Of a stretch of 64,000 nt of DNA, positions 7,966-16,795 are shown in pieces. The stretch covers positions 2,516,501 to 2,580,500 of the forward strand of contig NZ_CACTIA010000005.1 in NCBI RefSeq assembly GCF_902712915.1. Direction: 5' to 3'. The DNA is from Acidiphilium sp. C61 (GTDB lineage: Bacteria > Pseudomonadota > Alphaproteobacteria > Acetobacterales > Acetobacteraceae). Under the pieces are notes generated by a model, which saw only the letters and a program-made list of their open reading frames with translations, made no database searches and had not been told where the DNA came from. The position numbers were made by a program, and so were the translations under genes. Within the stretch, counting starts at the first letter, position 1, and each line of letters starts with the position of its first letter.

Positions 7966-9639
7966 TCAGACGATGCCGGCGCGCCGCGTGTAGTCGCCGA
8001 AACCCTCGCCCGGCTGGCGGTCCTTCGCATAGGCGGCGATCACCGGCTCAAGGGCGGCGAGGATTTCCGCCTCGCCGGCATTCTCGCGATAGACCGTGTT
8101 GAGCCGCGAGCCGTCGGCAGCACCGCCGAGCATCAGGTTGTATTTGCCGGGATTGCGGCCGACCAGGCCGATCTCGGCGATATAGGGCCGGGCGCAGCCA
8201 TTGGGGCAGCCGGTCATGCGGATGGTGATTTTCTGCTCCGCAAGCCCGTGGCCGGCGAGAATCCCGTCGATCTTCGCAACCAGCGTCGGCAGATAGCGCT
8301 CGCTCTCGGCCAGGGCGAGGCCGCAGGTCGGCAGGGCGACGCAGGCCATCGCCCCTTCGGCGAGGCGGGACACGTCCTGGCTCACCCGGTGTTCGGCGAG
8401 GATCGTATCGATCGCGGCGCGCTCGGCATCGTTCGCGCGGGCGATGATGATGTTCTGGTTGGTGGTCATCACGATCGCGCCGGTGTCGATGAGGCCGGGC
8501 AGGGCGGCGATGGCGGCGAGGGCGGATTTCAGCCGCGCATCGTCGCGGTCGGCGATGCGGCCGTTGACGATGTTCAGGGTGAGGTGGTGGTGGCCCTCGG
8601 CGTCGGTGGTCCAGCCGAGCTGGTCGTGATTGCCGGCGAAGGTGAAGGGGCGGGCGGGTTCGAGCGGGGTGCTCATCCGGCGGTTGACCTCGGCGCGGAA
8701 CCAGTCGACCCCGTGGGTGTCGATCGTGTATTTCAGCCGGGCGTGCTTGCGGTTGGTGCGGTCGCCGAAATCGCGCTGGGTGGTCAGCACCGCCTCGGCC
8801 GAGTCGATCAGCAGATGCGCCGGGCAATAGCCGATCACGTCGCCCACCCGCGGATAGGTTTCAGGCTCGCCATGCGTCGCCCCCATGCCGCCGCCGACCA
8901 CGACATTGTATCCGGCGATCACCCCGTTCTCGACGATGGCGATGTAGGAGAGGTCGTGGGCGAAGACGTCGACATCGTTCGAGGGCGGCACGGCGATGGC
9001 GATCTTGAACTTGCGCGGCAGGTAGGTCGCGCCATAGATCGGCTCGGCCTCCGGTTCGCCGCCGAGCACCCGCTCATCGCCGATGAACACCTCGCGCCAG
9101 GCGCCGGTGCGCGGCAGGAAATGCGCCGAGAGCACCCGCGCCGCCTCCGCCGCCTCGGCATGGGCGCGGGAGAGATAGGGGTTGGCGGTGGAGATCACGT
9201 TGCGGTTCACATCGCCGCAGGCCGCGATCGTGTCGAGCAGGGCGGCGTCGATCGCCTGCAGGGCGGCGCGCACGTTCGACTTGATGATGCCGTGGAACTG
9301 CACGGTCTGGCGGGTGGTCACGCGGATGGTGCCGTTGGCCCGCTCATCGGCGATGCGGTCGAGCGCGATATACTGGCGCGGCGTCAGCACGCCGGCGGGA
9401 ATCCGCAGCCGCGCCATGAAGGAATAGGCGCGGTCGAGCTTGCGCTTGGCCCGTTCGGGGCGCAAGTCGCGGTCGTCCTGGACATACATGCCGTGGAACT
9501 TGACGAGCTGGCCGCCATCCTCGGTCAGGCCGCCGAGCGCCTGCTGGCCGAGTTCCTCGACCAGCGTGCCGCGGAGAAAGTCGCTCCGCGCCTTGATGTC
9601 CTCGTTGCGGGAAAGCTGAATGACGTCACGATCCGCCAT
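7966..9639 (-). CDS. cysI: Sulfite reductase haemoprotein subunit (CysI type)
   Basis: Reduces sulfite to sulfide with six electrons using coupled sirohaem and [4Fe-4S], the last step of assimilatory sulfate reduction. The two cluster/sirohaem cysteine pairs are visible as CVALPTC (C-X5-C) and CPNGC (C-X3-C) in MTGCPNGCARPYIAEIGLVG. Earlier substrate-pocket motifs include RTNRKHARLKYTIDTHG. I chose the ATG at 9639 (MADRDVIQLSRNED, 557 aa). The longer frame starting at 9684 would place its first codons inside a degenerate palindromic repeat. The flavoprotein partner cysJ is in the same cluster, so NADPH is the likely donor. The repeat at 9661-9760 separates cysI from cysH. Confidence 0.95.
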   Translation of the reverse strand: MADRDVIQLSRNEDIKARSDFLRGTLVEELGQQALGGLTEDGGQLVKFHGMYVQDDRDLRPERAKRKLDRAYSFMARLRIPAGVLTPRQYIALDRIADERANGTIRVTTRQTVQFHGIIKSNVRAALQAIDAALLDTIAACGDVNRNVISTANPYLSRAHAEAAEAARVLSAHFLPRTGAWREVFIGDERVLGGEPEAEPIYGATYLPRKFKIAIAVPPSNDVDVFAHDLSYIAIVENGVIAGYNVVVGGGMGATHGEPETYPRVGDVIGYCPAHLLIDSAEAVLTTQRDFGDRTNRKHARLKYTIDTHGVDWFRAEVNRRMSTPLEPARPFTFAGNHDQLGWTTDAEGHHHLTLNIVNGRIADRDDARLKSALAAIAALPGLIDTGAIVMTTNQNIIIARANDAERAAIDTILAEHRVSQDVSRLAEGAMACVALPTCGLALAESERYLPTLVAKIDGILAGHGLAEQKITIRMTGCPNGCARPYIAEIGLVGRNPGKYNLMLGGAADGSRLNTVYRENAGEAEILAALEPVIAAYAKDRQPGEGFGDYTRRAGIV

Positions 9640-9660
9640 GGTGCAATCTTTCGGTTGGTG

Positions 9661-9760
9661 CATCACCCGATCCGATGGAGCCATCTGACCGGACAGGGAT
9701 GCTCAGTTTATCGATATGACAGGGCGCTGCATCCGCTCCGGAAGGATCGGAAATTGCCCT
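9661..9760 (+). repeat. Mosaic palindromic repeat, copy B (degenerate)
   Basis: Recognisable but eroded copy: CCGATCCGATGGAGCCATCTG and GATGCTC represent hairpin 1, a GTTTATCGATATGA linker follows, then CATCCGCTCCGGAAGGATCGG and TTGCCCT for hairpin 2. Several arm positions no longer pair. It fills most of the cysH-cysI gap, so it lies inside the operon or upstream of the cysI start. Confidence 0.75.
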
Positions 9761-9772
9761 GGCGTTGTCGGG

Positions 9773-10456
9773 TCAGGCGGCCTGGCCGGCGCGGTCGAGG
9801 AAGATGCCGCACTCGGTCTTGCTGGTGCCGCTCCAGCGGCCGGCGCGCGGCGGCTCGCCCGGGCGGACGCGGCGGGTGCAGGTGGCACAGCCGATCGAGG
9901 GGAAACCCTCCGTCTCCAGCGGGTGGCGCGGCAGGCGGCGGGCGGCGAAATAGGCGTCGATATCGGCGCGCTCCCAGTCATGCAGCGGGTTGACGATGGT
10001 CCGCCCGTCCGGCCCGGTCTCGATCGGCAGGATGCGCGCCCGCTGGTCGGACTGGGTGCGCTTGCGGCCGGAAATCCACGCCTCGAACCCGGTGAGGGCG
10101 GCATCCAGCGGCATGGTCTTGCGGATGGTGCAGCAGAGATCGGGGTCACGCCCGAACAGCCCGCCATCCGGGTCCAGCTCGGCGAGATGTGCTGGGTCCG
10201 GCCGGATGGTGCGGACATCGTGCAGCCGCAGCCGGGCGATCAGCGCGTTGCGATAGGCGATCGTGTCGGGAAACAGCTTGCCGGTTTCAAGGAAGATCAC
10301 CGGCAGGGTGCGGTCGATCCTCGCCACCATGTCGAGCAGCACGGCCGATTCGGTGCCGAAGGAGGAGACCAGCGCGATCCTGCCGTGATGGGCGTGCAGT
10401 GCGGCGCGCAGCATGTCCAGCGTCGCGCTCGCGCGGTCGGAAACGGGTTCGCTCAT
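9773..10456 (-). CDS. cysH: Adenylyl-sulfate (APS) reductase, [4Fe-4S] type CysH
   Basis: Reduces activated sulfate to sulfite. The PP-loop motif SSFGTESAVLLDM near the N terminus and the ECGIF catalytic cysteine near the C terminus mark the CysH family. The extra cysteine pairs CCTIRK and CATC bind a [4Fe-4S] cluster and, by family knowledge, mark APS-specific enzymes rather than PAPS reductases. At 227 aa it is of normal length. The start codon overlaps the cysJ stop (ATGA), so the two are translationally coupled. No sulfate adenylyltransferase is in the window. Confidence 0.92.
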   Translation of the reverse strand: MSEPVSDRASATLDMLRAALHAHHGRIALVSSFGTESAVLLDMVARIDRTLPVIFLETGKLFPDTIAYRNALIARLRLHDVRTIRPDPAHLAELDPDGGLFGRDPDLCCTIRKTMPLDAALTGFEAWISGRKRTQSDQRARILPIETGPDGRTIVNPLHDWERADIDAYFAARRLPRHPLETEGFPSIGCATCTRRVRPGEPPRAGRWSGTSKTECGIFLDRAGQAA

Positions 10457-12204
10457 CAGTAGACGTCCTTCTTGTAGCGGCCGGCGGCGATCAGCGCGTC
10501 AACTGCTGCCTGGCCCTTCTGCGCGTCGTCGCCGCCGAGGATGCGCGCGAGTGTTGCATCGACATCGCGGGCCATCGCCTTGGCGTCGCCGCAGAGATAG
10601 AGCGTGGCCCCCTCGGCGAGCTGGGCCTGCAGCGCCGCGCGGCGTTCCCACAGCACGTGCTGCACGTAGCGCTTCTCGGGCTGGTCGCGCGAGAAGGCGA
10701 GGTCGATCTCGTTGAGCACGCCGCTCTTCAGCCAGTCCTGGATTTCGAGCTGGTAGAGGAAGTCGTGGGTGAAGCGGCGATGGCCGAAGATCAGCCAGTT
10801 CCGGCCGGACGCCCCGGTCGCCTCGCGTTCCTGCAGGAAGGCGCGGTAGGGGGCGATGCCGGTGCCGGCGCCGATCATCACGATCGGCGCGGCCGCATCC
10901 ACGGGCAGGCGGAAATGCGGGTTCGCCTTGATGTGGATCGGCAGCGTGTCGCCCTCGCGCAGCCGCTCGGCGACCATGCCGGAGGCGACGCCGAGCCGCG
11001 CCCGGCCGGCGCTTTCATAGGCGACCTTGGCGATGGCGAGATGCGCCGCATCGCCCACCAGCTTCTGCGACGAGGCGATGGAGTAGTAGCGCGGCGGCAG
11101 CTTGCGCAGCAGGGAGGCGAGCTGGCCGGCATCGAGACGGTGCGGAAACGCCTCGAACAGGTCGACCGGCTGGCGCCCGGCGATGAAGCCAGGGCGCGCG
11201 GCCTCGTCGGCGGCGAGGGCGGCGAGCTTCGCCTCGCCGGTCAGTGCTGCATAATCGGCGATCAGCTTCGGGGTCAGGGTGGTGATGTCGCGCTCGCGGA
11301 TCAGCGCCTCGCGCGCCGCGGCGTTGCCGGCAAGACCGGTCGCGCCGAGGATCGCATCGGCGAGTGCGGGCGCGTTGGTGGGCGCGATGCCCAGCGTGTC
11401 GCCCGGCTCGTAGCTCAGGCCGGAGCCGGTGAGGTCGAGTTCGAGATGCAGCGTCTCGCTCTCCGAGCGCGACGAGGTGATCGGGTGCAGCGCCCCAACC
11501 TCGGCCTCGAACGGGTTGGCCTTGCTGATCTCCACCCCCTCGGCGCGGTGGAAATCGACATGGATGACCGAGCCGGCATCCGCCTGCGGGGCGAGCGCGG
11601 TGAACAGGCTGTCGATGAAATTCGCGGCCGGGGCCTCGTAGTCGAGATCGCAGTCGAGCCGGGGGGCGATGCGGCGGGCGCCGAGCGCCTCAAGCCGCGC
11701 GTCGATCTGCTTTCCGGTCTCGCAGAATTGCGCGTAGGAGGAATCGCCGAGGGCGAGCACCGCGAAGGTCACGCCGTCCAGCGCCGGCGCGTCCTCGGCC
11801 AGCAGGGCGCGCATGAACGGGGCGGCGCGCTGCGGCGCCTCGCCCTCGCCCCAGGTCGAGGCGATGACCAGCAGGTTCTCCGCCTCGGCCAGCGCGGCGG
11901 GGGCGATATCCGCCATGTCCAGCACGCGGGGGGCGAAGCCGCGCTTCTGCGCGTCCTTCTTCGCGGCGTTGGCCAGGGCCTCGGAATTGCCGGATTCGGT
12001 GGCGAACAGGATGGTGAGCTTGGTCTTCGCCGCCGGCGGTGCGGCCGGGGCGGCGGCGTCGCCCTTCGCGGCGTCGATCCCGGCGAGGAAGCCGGCGAGC
12101 CAGGCGCGCTGCGTGCTGGAGGCGCGGCCGATCACCTTGTCGAGAACGGCGATGTCCTCGGGGGCGAAGGGGGCGGAATGGGGCAGGGCGGCGATGCGGG
12201 TCAT
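10456..12204 (-). CDS. cysJ: Sulfite reductase [NADPH] flavoprotein subunit (CysJ type)
   Basis: A 582-aa diflavin reductase that takes electrons from NADPH through FAD and FMN to the CysI haemoprotein. A flavodoxin domain (about 60-200: ILFATESGNSEALA, STWGEGEAPQRAAPF, LALGDSSYAQFC) is followed by a FAD-binding domain (RYYSIASS) and an NADP domain (IGAGTGIAPYRAFLQ, LIFGHRR, YLCGDAKAMARDV) ending in the usual aromatic residue (DVY). It is four bases downstream of the SUMT gene and overlaps cysH, so all lie on one mRNA. Confidence 0.95.
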   Translation of the reverse strand: MTRIAALPHSAPFAPEDIAVLDKVIGRASSTQRAWLAGFLAGIDAAKGDAAAPAAPPAAKTKLTILFATESGNSEALANAAKKDAQKRGFAPRVLDMADIAPAALAEAENLLVIASTWGEGEAPQRAAPFMRALLAEDAPALDGVTFAVLALGDSSYAQFCETGKQIDARLEALGARRIAPRLDCDLDYEAPAANFIDSLFTALAPQADAGSVIHVDFHRAEGVEISKANPFEAEVGALHPITSSRSESETLHLELDLTGSGLSYEPGDTLGIAPTNAPALADAILGATGLAGNAAAREALIRERDITTLTPKLIADYAALTGEAKLAALAADEAARPGFIAGRQPVDLFEAFPHRLDAGQLASLLRKLPPRYYSIASSQKLVGDAAHLAIAKVAYESAGRARLGVASGMVAERLREGDTLPIHIKANPHFRLPVDAAAPIVMIGAGTGIAPYRAFLQEREATGASGRNWLIFGHRRFTHDFLYQLEIQDWLKSGVLNEIDLAFSRDQPEKRYVQHVLWERRAALQAQLAEGATLYLCGDAKAMARDVDATLARILGGDDAQKGQAAVDALIAAGRYKKDVY

Positions 12205-12208
12205 GATG

Positions 12209-13000
12209 TCAACCTTGTGCGGAGCGGATCGAGGGTTCGGCTTCCGGGCGGTGCGGCGCGATCATCGCACCGATTCCGGCGACGGGACCGACGATCACCA
12301 GTGTGGCGGCCGGCGGCAGGGTGGCGGCGATTGCGGCGGCGGCGCCGATCGTGGTGTGGACGACGCGCTCGCGCGGCGTCGTGGCGTCGAGCAGGAAGGC
12401 GAGCGGGTCGGTCGGGCTGCGGCCGCCGGCGATCAGGGCGGCGGCGATCCGGCCGATATTCTGCCGTGCCATGTAGAGCACCAGCGTATCGGCGGCGCGG
12501 CCGAGTGCCGCGAAATCCACCTCGCCGCCGGCCGGCCCCGCCTCGCCGGTGGCGAAGACCACGCTGCGGGCGACGCCGCGATGGGTGATCGGCATATGCG
12601 CCGCACTCGCGGCACCGATGCCGGCGGAAATGCCGGGGATGACGCGGAAGGGGATGCTCGCCGCGGCGAGGGCGAGGCACTCCTCGCCGCCGCGGCCAAA
12701 GATGAACGGATCGCCCCCTTTCAGGCGCAGCACCCGCAGGCCCTGCCGGGCGAGGGCGATCAGGTCCTCGTTGATCGAGAGCTGCGGCGTGTGGATGCCG
12801 CCGGCCCGCTTGCCCGCCGGCACCAGCCGCGTCGCCGCCGGGGCGAGGGCGAGGATTTCGGCCGGCACCAGCGCGTCGTGCAGGATCACGTCGGCGGTCT
12901 CGATCGCGTGCAGCGCCGCCAGCGTCAGCAGCGCGGGGTCGCCAGGGCCGGCGCCGGCCAGCCAGACGCTGCCGGGGGCGAATGCGGGATGTCGGATCAT
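12209..13000 (-). CDS. cobA: Uroporphyrinogen-III C-methyltransferase (SUMT)
   Basis: A 263-aa SAM-dependent enzyme that dimethylates uroporphyrinogen III to precorrin-2, feeding sirohaem for sulfite reductase. Motifs are WLAGAGPGDPALLT at the N terminus, HDALV, PAGKRAGGIHT, LRLKGGDPFIFGRGGEE and the PVTHRG-like PITHRGVARS. It overlaps the preceding NAD-dependent dehydrogenase by four bases and is followed by cysJ, so the cluster couples cofactor supply to sulfite reduction. These two proteins equal the two halves of CysG, encoded separately here. Confidence 0.94.
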   Translation of the reverse strand: MIRHPAFAPGSVWLAGAGPGDPALLTLAALHAIETADVILHDALVPAEILALAPAATRLVPAGKRAGGIHTPQLSINEDLIALARQGLRVLRLKGGDPFIFGRGGEECLALAAASIPFRVIPGISAGIGAASAAHMPITHRGVARSVVFATGEAGPAGGEVDFAALGRAADTLVLYMARQNIGRIAAALIAGGRSPTDPLAFLLDATTPRERVVHTTIGAAAAIAATLPPAATLVIVGPVAGIGAMIAPHRPEAEPSIRSAQG

Positions 13001-13557
13001 GCGAGCCAGCCTTCTTCCTCGACGAGAGTGGCGATCCGCCGCGCGGCCTCGGGCATTTTCACGCCCTCACGCTGCCAGGTGCGGCGCAGCGCGCGGATCT
13101 GCGCGACGCGATCGGCCCATTCCGGGCCGAACCGGGTTTCGAGATCGCGGCGCAGCACGCCGGCAAGCCCGGGGGCGGCGCCGGCGGTGGAAATCGTGAG
13201 CAGCAGGTCGCCGCGGCGGATTTCGGCGACCGAGTGGAAATCGCAGAACGGCAGCACGTCCTCGACATTGACGAGCACGCGCGCCGCCCGCGCCCGCGTC
13301 GCCAGCGCTTCCGCCACCTCGGCCGGCAGATCGACGATCCAGAGCACGTGCAGCGCCGCCAGCGCCGCCTCGTCCGGCAGGGCGCGGCGCAGATTTGCCC
13401 CCGCCGCCTCGACCGCCTCGGCGCCGGGATCGTCGGAGAACAGCAGCGCGCCCTCGGCCCCCGCCGCCTGCAACGCGCGATAGCGGCGCACCGCCAGCGG
13501 GCCGTTGCCGGCAACGCCGAGCGAGGTCAGACGAGGATCGAGCGCGATCGGGATCAT
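12997..13557 (-). CDS. Precorrin-2 dehydrogenase / sirohydrochlorin ferrochelatase (Met8 or CysG N-terminal type)
   Basis: A 186-aa protein matching the N-terminal part of CysG: VAGNGPLAVRRYRAL is the NAD-binding start, DLPAEVAEALATRARAARVLVNVED and FHSVAEIRRGDLLLTISTAGAAPGLAGVLRR carry the conserved dehydrogenase/chelatase segment. The typical GGG of the nucleotide loop reads AGNG. It is the first gene of the minus-strand sulfur operon and has a good GGAG site before its ATG. It shares an upstream region with the Lrp-type regulator. Confidence 0.87.
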   Translation of the reverse strand: MIPIALDPRLTSLGVAGNGPLAVRRYRALQAAGAEGALLFSDDPGAEAVEAAGANLRRALPDEAALAALHVLWIVDLPAEVAEALATRARAARVLVNVEDVLPFCDFHSVAEIRRGDLLLTISTAGAAPGLAGVLRRDLETRFGPEWADRVAQIRALRRTWQREGVKMPEAARRIATLVEEEGWLA

Positions 13558-13627
13558 GGTATCTCCTGCACCGCCAGAGTATAGGAACGCGGCCGGGGCA
13601 GGAAAACAGGTTTCTCCGAATTCGGCG

Positions 13628-13641
13628 TTTTCAGCTGAAAA
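13628..13641. promoter_or_regulatory. 14-bp palindrome between the sulfur operon and its divergent Lrp regulator
   Basis: TTTTCAGCTGAAAA is a perfect palindrome in the AT-rich stretch between the divergent genes; a related half (TTTTCTGAAT) follows at about 13651-13660. It is a likely operator for the Lrp-type protein encoded at 13709 (inference). Confidence 0.5.
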
Positions 13642-13708
13642 TAAGTTTGATTTTCTGAATTACCCCGGGCATACGAAAAACGAGTCTAAATCTGAAGGAT
13701 AATTTGGA

Positions 13709-14230
13709 ATGGCTGACAAAGCCCGGACCAGCCCGGCGGCGGCCGCTTCAGCCGGCGCCGCCGCGCCTGCCGCCGCCATCGCGCTCGACAATATCGACCG
13801 CGCGATTCTCCGCCTGCTCGCGCGCGATGCCACCGTGCCGCTCGCCATCATGGCGAAGGAGGTCGGGCTTTCGGCAACGCCGTGCTGGAAGCGGATCAAG
13901 CGGATGGAGGAGGCCGGCGTCATCCAGGGGCGGGTGGTCGCACTCTCGCCCGAGCGGCTGGGCTATCCGGTGTCGGTCTTCGTCTCGATCGAGACGGCGG
14001 ATCACTCGGATGGCTGGATCGCCCGCTTCGCCGAGGTCGTCGCGACCATGCCCGAGATCGTCGGCGCCTGGCGGATGAGCGGGGATGTCGACTACCTGCT
14101 GCACGTCATGGCGCCGGACATCCCGTCCTACGATGCGTTCTACCGCCGGCTGATCGCCGCCGTGCCGCTGCGCAATGTCAGCTCGCGCTTCGCGATGGAG
14201 CGGATGAAATCCGGCCCGCCGCCGATCTGA
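13709..14230 (+). CDS. Lrp/AsnC-family transcriptional regulator
   Basis: A 173-aa regulator. After an Ala/Pro-rich tail (1-22) comes the AsnC-type winged helix (LDNIDRAILRLLARDATVPLAIMAKEVGLSATPCWKRIKRMEEAGVI-type order, with the recognition helix SATPCWKRIKR) and then an RAM ligand-binding domain (VSVFVSIET, WRMSGDVDYLLHVMAPDI). It is divergent from the sirohaem/sulfite-reductase operon with a palindrome between, which suggests control of sulfur assimilation and of itself. The effector is probably a sulfur amino acid, though nothing in the sequence shows this. Confidence 0.88.
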   Translation: MADKARTSPAAAASAGAAAPAAAIALDNIDRAILRLLARDATVPLAIMAKEVGLSATPCWKRIKRMEEAGVIQGRVVALSPERLGYPVSVFVSIETADHSDGWIARFAEVVATMPEIVGAWRMSGDVDYLLHVMAPDIPSYDAFYRRLIAAVPLRNVSSRFAMERMKSGPPPI

Positions 14231-14262
14231 CCGGCGGGCGCGCGCGCGCGCGGGGCAGGTGT

Positions 14263-14802
14263 TCAGGCGGTCAGATGTTCCTGCAACCGCGGCATCAGCT
14301 CGACGAGGTTGCACGGGCGGTGGCGGGAATCGAGCTGGAAGACAAGAATGTCGTCCCAGCCATCCTTCACCGCACCGGTCGAGCCGGGCAGGGCGAAGAG
14401 ATAGGTGCCGCCCGCCACCCCGCCGATTGCGCGGGACTGGATCGTCGAGGTGCCGATCTTCTGGTAGCTCAGCATGCGGAACAATTCGCCGAAGCCTTCG
14501 ATTTCCTTCTCCAGCACGCGGGAGAAGGCCTCCGGTGTCACATCCCGCCCGGTGATGCCGGTGCCGCCCGAGGTGATCACCACGTCGATCGCCGGATCGG
14601 CGATCCAGGCGCGCAGCTGGGCGGCGATGAGGTCGGCGTCGTCGCGCAGGATGGTGCGCGCGGCGAGCCGGTGGCCGGCGGCTACCACGCGCGCGGCCAG
14701 CGCGTCGCCCGAACTGTCGGTCTCCGCCGTCCGCGTGTCCGAGACGGTCATCACGGCGATGGCGACGGGAACGAATTTGCGGCTTTCGTCGATGCGCGAC
14801 AT
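14263..14802 (-). CDS. moaB: Molybdenum cofactor biosynthesis protein MoaB/Mog family
   Basis: A 179-aa molybdopterin adenylyltransferase-like protein. The MPT-binding signature ITSGGTGITGRDVTPEAF is present, as are VSDTR near the N terminus and LFALPGSTGAVKDGW. I chose the ATG at 14802 (MSRIDESRKF), preceded by AGGAGCC; the frame upstream of it is non-coding. It is convergent with the Lrp gene. It supports molybdoenzymes such as the FdhF/YdeP-like protein at 43.8 kb. Confidence 0.92.
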   Translation of the reverse strand: MSRIDESRKFVPVAIAVMTVSDTRTAETDSSGDALAARVVAAGHRLAARTILRDDADLIAAQLRAWIADPAIDVVITSGGTGITGRDVTPEAFSRVLEKEIEGFGELFRMLSYQKIGTSTIQSRAIGGVAGGTYLFALPGSTGAVKDGWDDILVFQLDSRHRPCNLVELMPRLQEHLTA

Positions 14803-14884
14803 GGCGTGGCTCCTTCTGTCTGCCGCGTCATATAGCGTTTCGGCGCCGGCCGCGCAGCCCGGCCCTTGACGAAGTGCGGGGCGG

Positions 14885-15700
14885 ATGAATGTCTTGCGCA
14901 TGGCATATCCCGCACTCGCGCTGACGCTCCTGCTCTTTCTCATGCTGGTGATGGCGGGCGCCTGGGTGGCGCAGCGCGCGACCCGCAATTCCGGCTGGGT
15001 CGACGTGTTCTGGACCTTCGGCACCGGCATTGCCGGCGCGGTCGGCGCGCTGGTGCCGCTCGGCACGGCGCCGCCGGCGCGGCGGCTGCTGGTGGCGGCG
15101 CTGGTGCTGGTCTGGGCCGGGCGGCTCGGCGGCTACATCCTGCGCCGCACCGCCGCCATCCGCCACGAGGATGCGCGCTATGCCCGGTTCCGCGCCGAAT
15201 GGGGGGCGGGGTTCGAACGACGGATGTTCGTCCTGCTGATGATCCAGGCCGCGGTCGCCTGGCTGCTGGCGCTGGCGGTGACGCTCGCGGCGAGCAACCC
15301 TTACCCGCTCGCCCCCGGCCTGACGCTGGCCGGGCTTGCCGTGTTCGCCGGATCGGTCGCCGGCGAGGGGCTGGCGGACCGGCAGATGCATGCCTTCCGC
15401 GCCGATCCGGCCAATCGCGGCAAGGTCTGCGCCCGTGGCCTGTGGGCGTGGTCGCGCCATCCGAACTATTTCTTCGAGATCCTGGTCTGGCTCGCCTATC
15501 CGCTGATCGGGCTCGCCGGCCCGTGGTGGCCGGGCCTCGCGGGCCTCGCCGCGCCGCTGTTCATGTACTGGCTGCTGGCGAAAATTTCCGGCGTGCCGCC
15601 GCTCGAACGCGAGATGCTGGCCTCGCGCGGCGACGCCTATCGCGACTATCAGGCGCGGGTCAGCCCGATCGTGCCCTGGCCGCCGCGCCGGCGGGGCTGA
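14885..15700 (+). CDS. DUF1295 membrane protein (steroid 5-alpha-reductase / ICMT-like fold)
   Basis: A 271-aa integral membrane protein with about six to seven hydrophobic segments. The C-terminal part carries the DUF1295 hallmark WAWSRHPNYFFEILVWLAY and PLFMYWLL, shared with isoprenylcysteine methyltransferases and sterol reductases. Substrate unknown; the neighbouring CFA-synthase-like gene suggests a role in membrane lipid modification. An in-frame Met at codon 7 is an alternative start. Confidence 0.85.
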   Translation: MNVLRMAYPALALTLLLFLMLVMAGAWVAQRATRNSGWVDVFWTFGTGIAGAVGALVPLGTAPPARRLLVAALVLVWAGRLGGYILRRTAAIRHEDARYARFRAEWGAGFERRMFVLLMIQAAVAWLLALAVTLAASNPYPLAPGLTLAGLAVFAGSVAGEGLADRQMHAFRADPANRGKVCARGLWAWSRHPNYFFEILVWLAYPLIGLAGPWWPGLAGLAAPLFMYWLLAKISGVPPLEREMLASRGDAYRDYQARVSPIVPWPPRRRG

Positions 15701-15769
15701 GCGGCGTGCATCCGTATGCCGTCCGGCCCCGTATCAGGTCTGGTCTGACCCAAGCTTCGGAGTGAATGG

Positions 15770-16795
15770 ATGAACCTCGCCGCCACCATGGCCGAAATGG
15801 CCGAGCGCCTGCCGATCCCCGATGCGCTGACCCGCCGCGGCATCGCCGGGCTGGTCGGCCGGACCGACCGCAAGCTCGCGGCGATGACGGAAGATGCCGA
15901 ACGCGCCTTCGCGCGTGACATGGCGCGCCTGCCGATCGCCCTGCACACCGATGCGGCGAACGCCCAGCACTACGAGGTGCCGGCGGCGTTTTTCGGCCAT
16001 GTGCTCGGACCACGGCGGAAATATTCGAGCTGCTTCTTCCGCTCCCCGGCCGATACGCTGGAGATGGCGGAAATCGAGGCGCTGGAGCAGACCTGCGACC
16101 ATGCCGGCCTCGCCGACGGGCAGGCGATTCTCGAACTCGGCTGCGGCTGGGGCTCGCTGAGCCTGTTCATGGCGGAACGCTACCCCGCCGCCGCCATCAC
16201 CGCGGTGTCCAACTCCGCCTCGCAGCGCGCGCATATCGAGGCGGAGGCCGCGCGGCTTGGCCTGGCCAATCTGCGCGTCGTCACCGCCGATATGAACGCA
16301 TTCACCCCGGAGCGGACATTCGACCGGGTGGTTTCGGTCGAGATGTTCGAGCACATGTCCAACTGGCAGGGCCTGCTCGGGCGCGTCCGCCAGTGGCTCG
16401 CCCCCGGCGGCGCGCTGTTCCTGCACGTGTTCTCGCACCGCACCGGCCCCTACCGCTTCGATCACGACGATCCGGCGGACTGGATCGCCCGGCATTTCTT
16501 CACCGGCGGCATCATGCCGAGCCACGGGCTGATCGGCCAGTTTTCCGACCTGTTCGCGCTGGAGGCCGACTGGCGCTGGAACGGCACGCATTACGCCCGC
16601 ACCGCGCGCCTCTGGCTGGAGAATTACGACCGCAATGCCGGCCCGATCGACGAGATTCTGAGCCGCGTCTATGGCGCTGAGGCTGCGGTGTGGAAGCGGC
16701 GCTGGCGGCTGTTCTTCCTCGCCACCGAAGGGCTGTTCGGCCATGCCGGCGGCGAATCCTGGGGGGTCAGCCACTACCGGCTGCGTCCGGCCTGA
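15770..16795 (+). CDS. Cyclopropane-fatty-acyl-phospholipid synthase family methyltransferase
   Basis: A 341-aa SAM-dependent lipid methyltransferase. Motifs are AQHYEVPAAFF, KYSSCFF, the SAM loop ILELGCGWGSLSLFMAERYP, VSNSASQ, and the CFA-type SVEMFEHMSNW. It is shorter than classical Cfa (about 380 aa) because the N-terminal extension is reduced. The GGAG site at 15761 fits the ATG at 15770. Its stop overlaps the next start (TGATG), forming an operon with an unknown membrane protein. Classical bicarbonate ligands were not checked residue by residue. Confidence 0.88.
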   Translation: MNLAATMAEMAERLPIPDALTRRGIAGLVGRTDRKLAAMTEDAERAFARDMARLPIALHTDAANAQHYEVPAAFFGHVLGPRRKYSSCFFRSPADTLEMAEIEALEQTCDHAGLADGQAILELGCGWGSLSLFMAERYPAAAITAVSNSASQRAHIEAEAARLGLANLRVVTADMNAFTPERTFDRVVSVEMFEHMSNWQGLLGRVRQWLAPGGALFLHVFSHRTGPYRFDHDDPADWIARHFFTGGIMPSHGLIGQFSDLFALEADWRWNGTHYARTARLWLENYDRNAGPIDEILSRVYGAEAAVWKRRWRLFFLATEGLFGHAGGESWGVSHYRLRPA

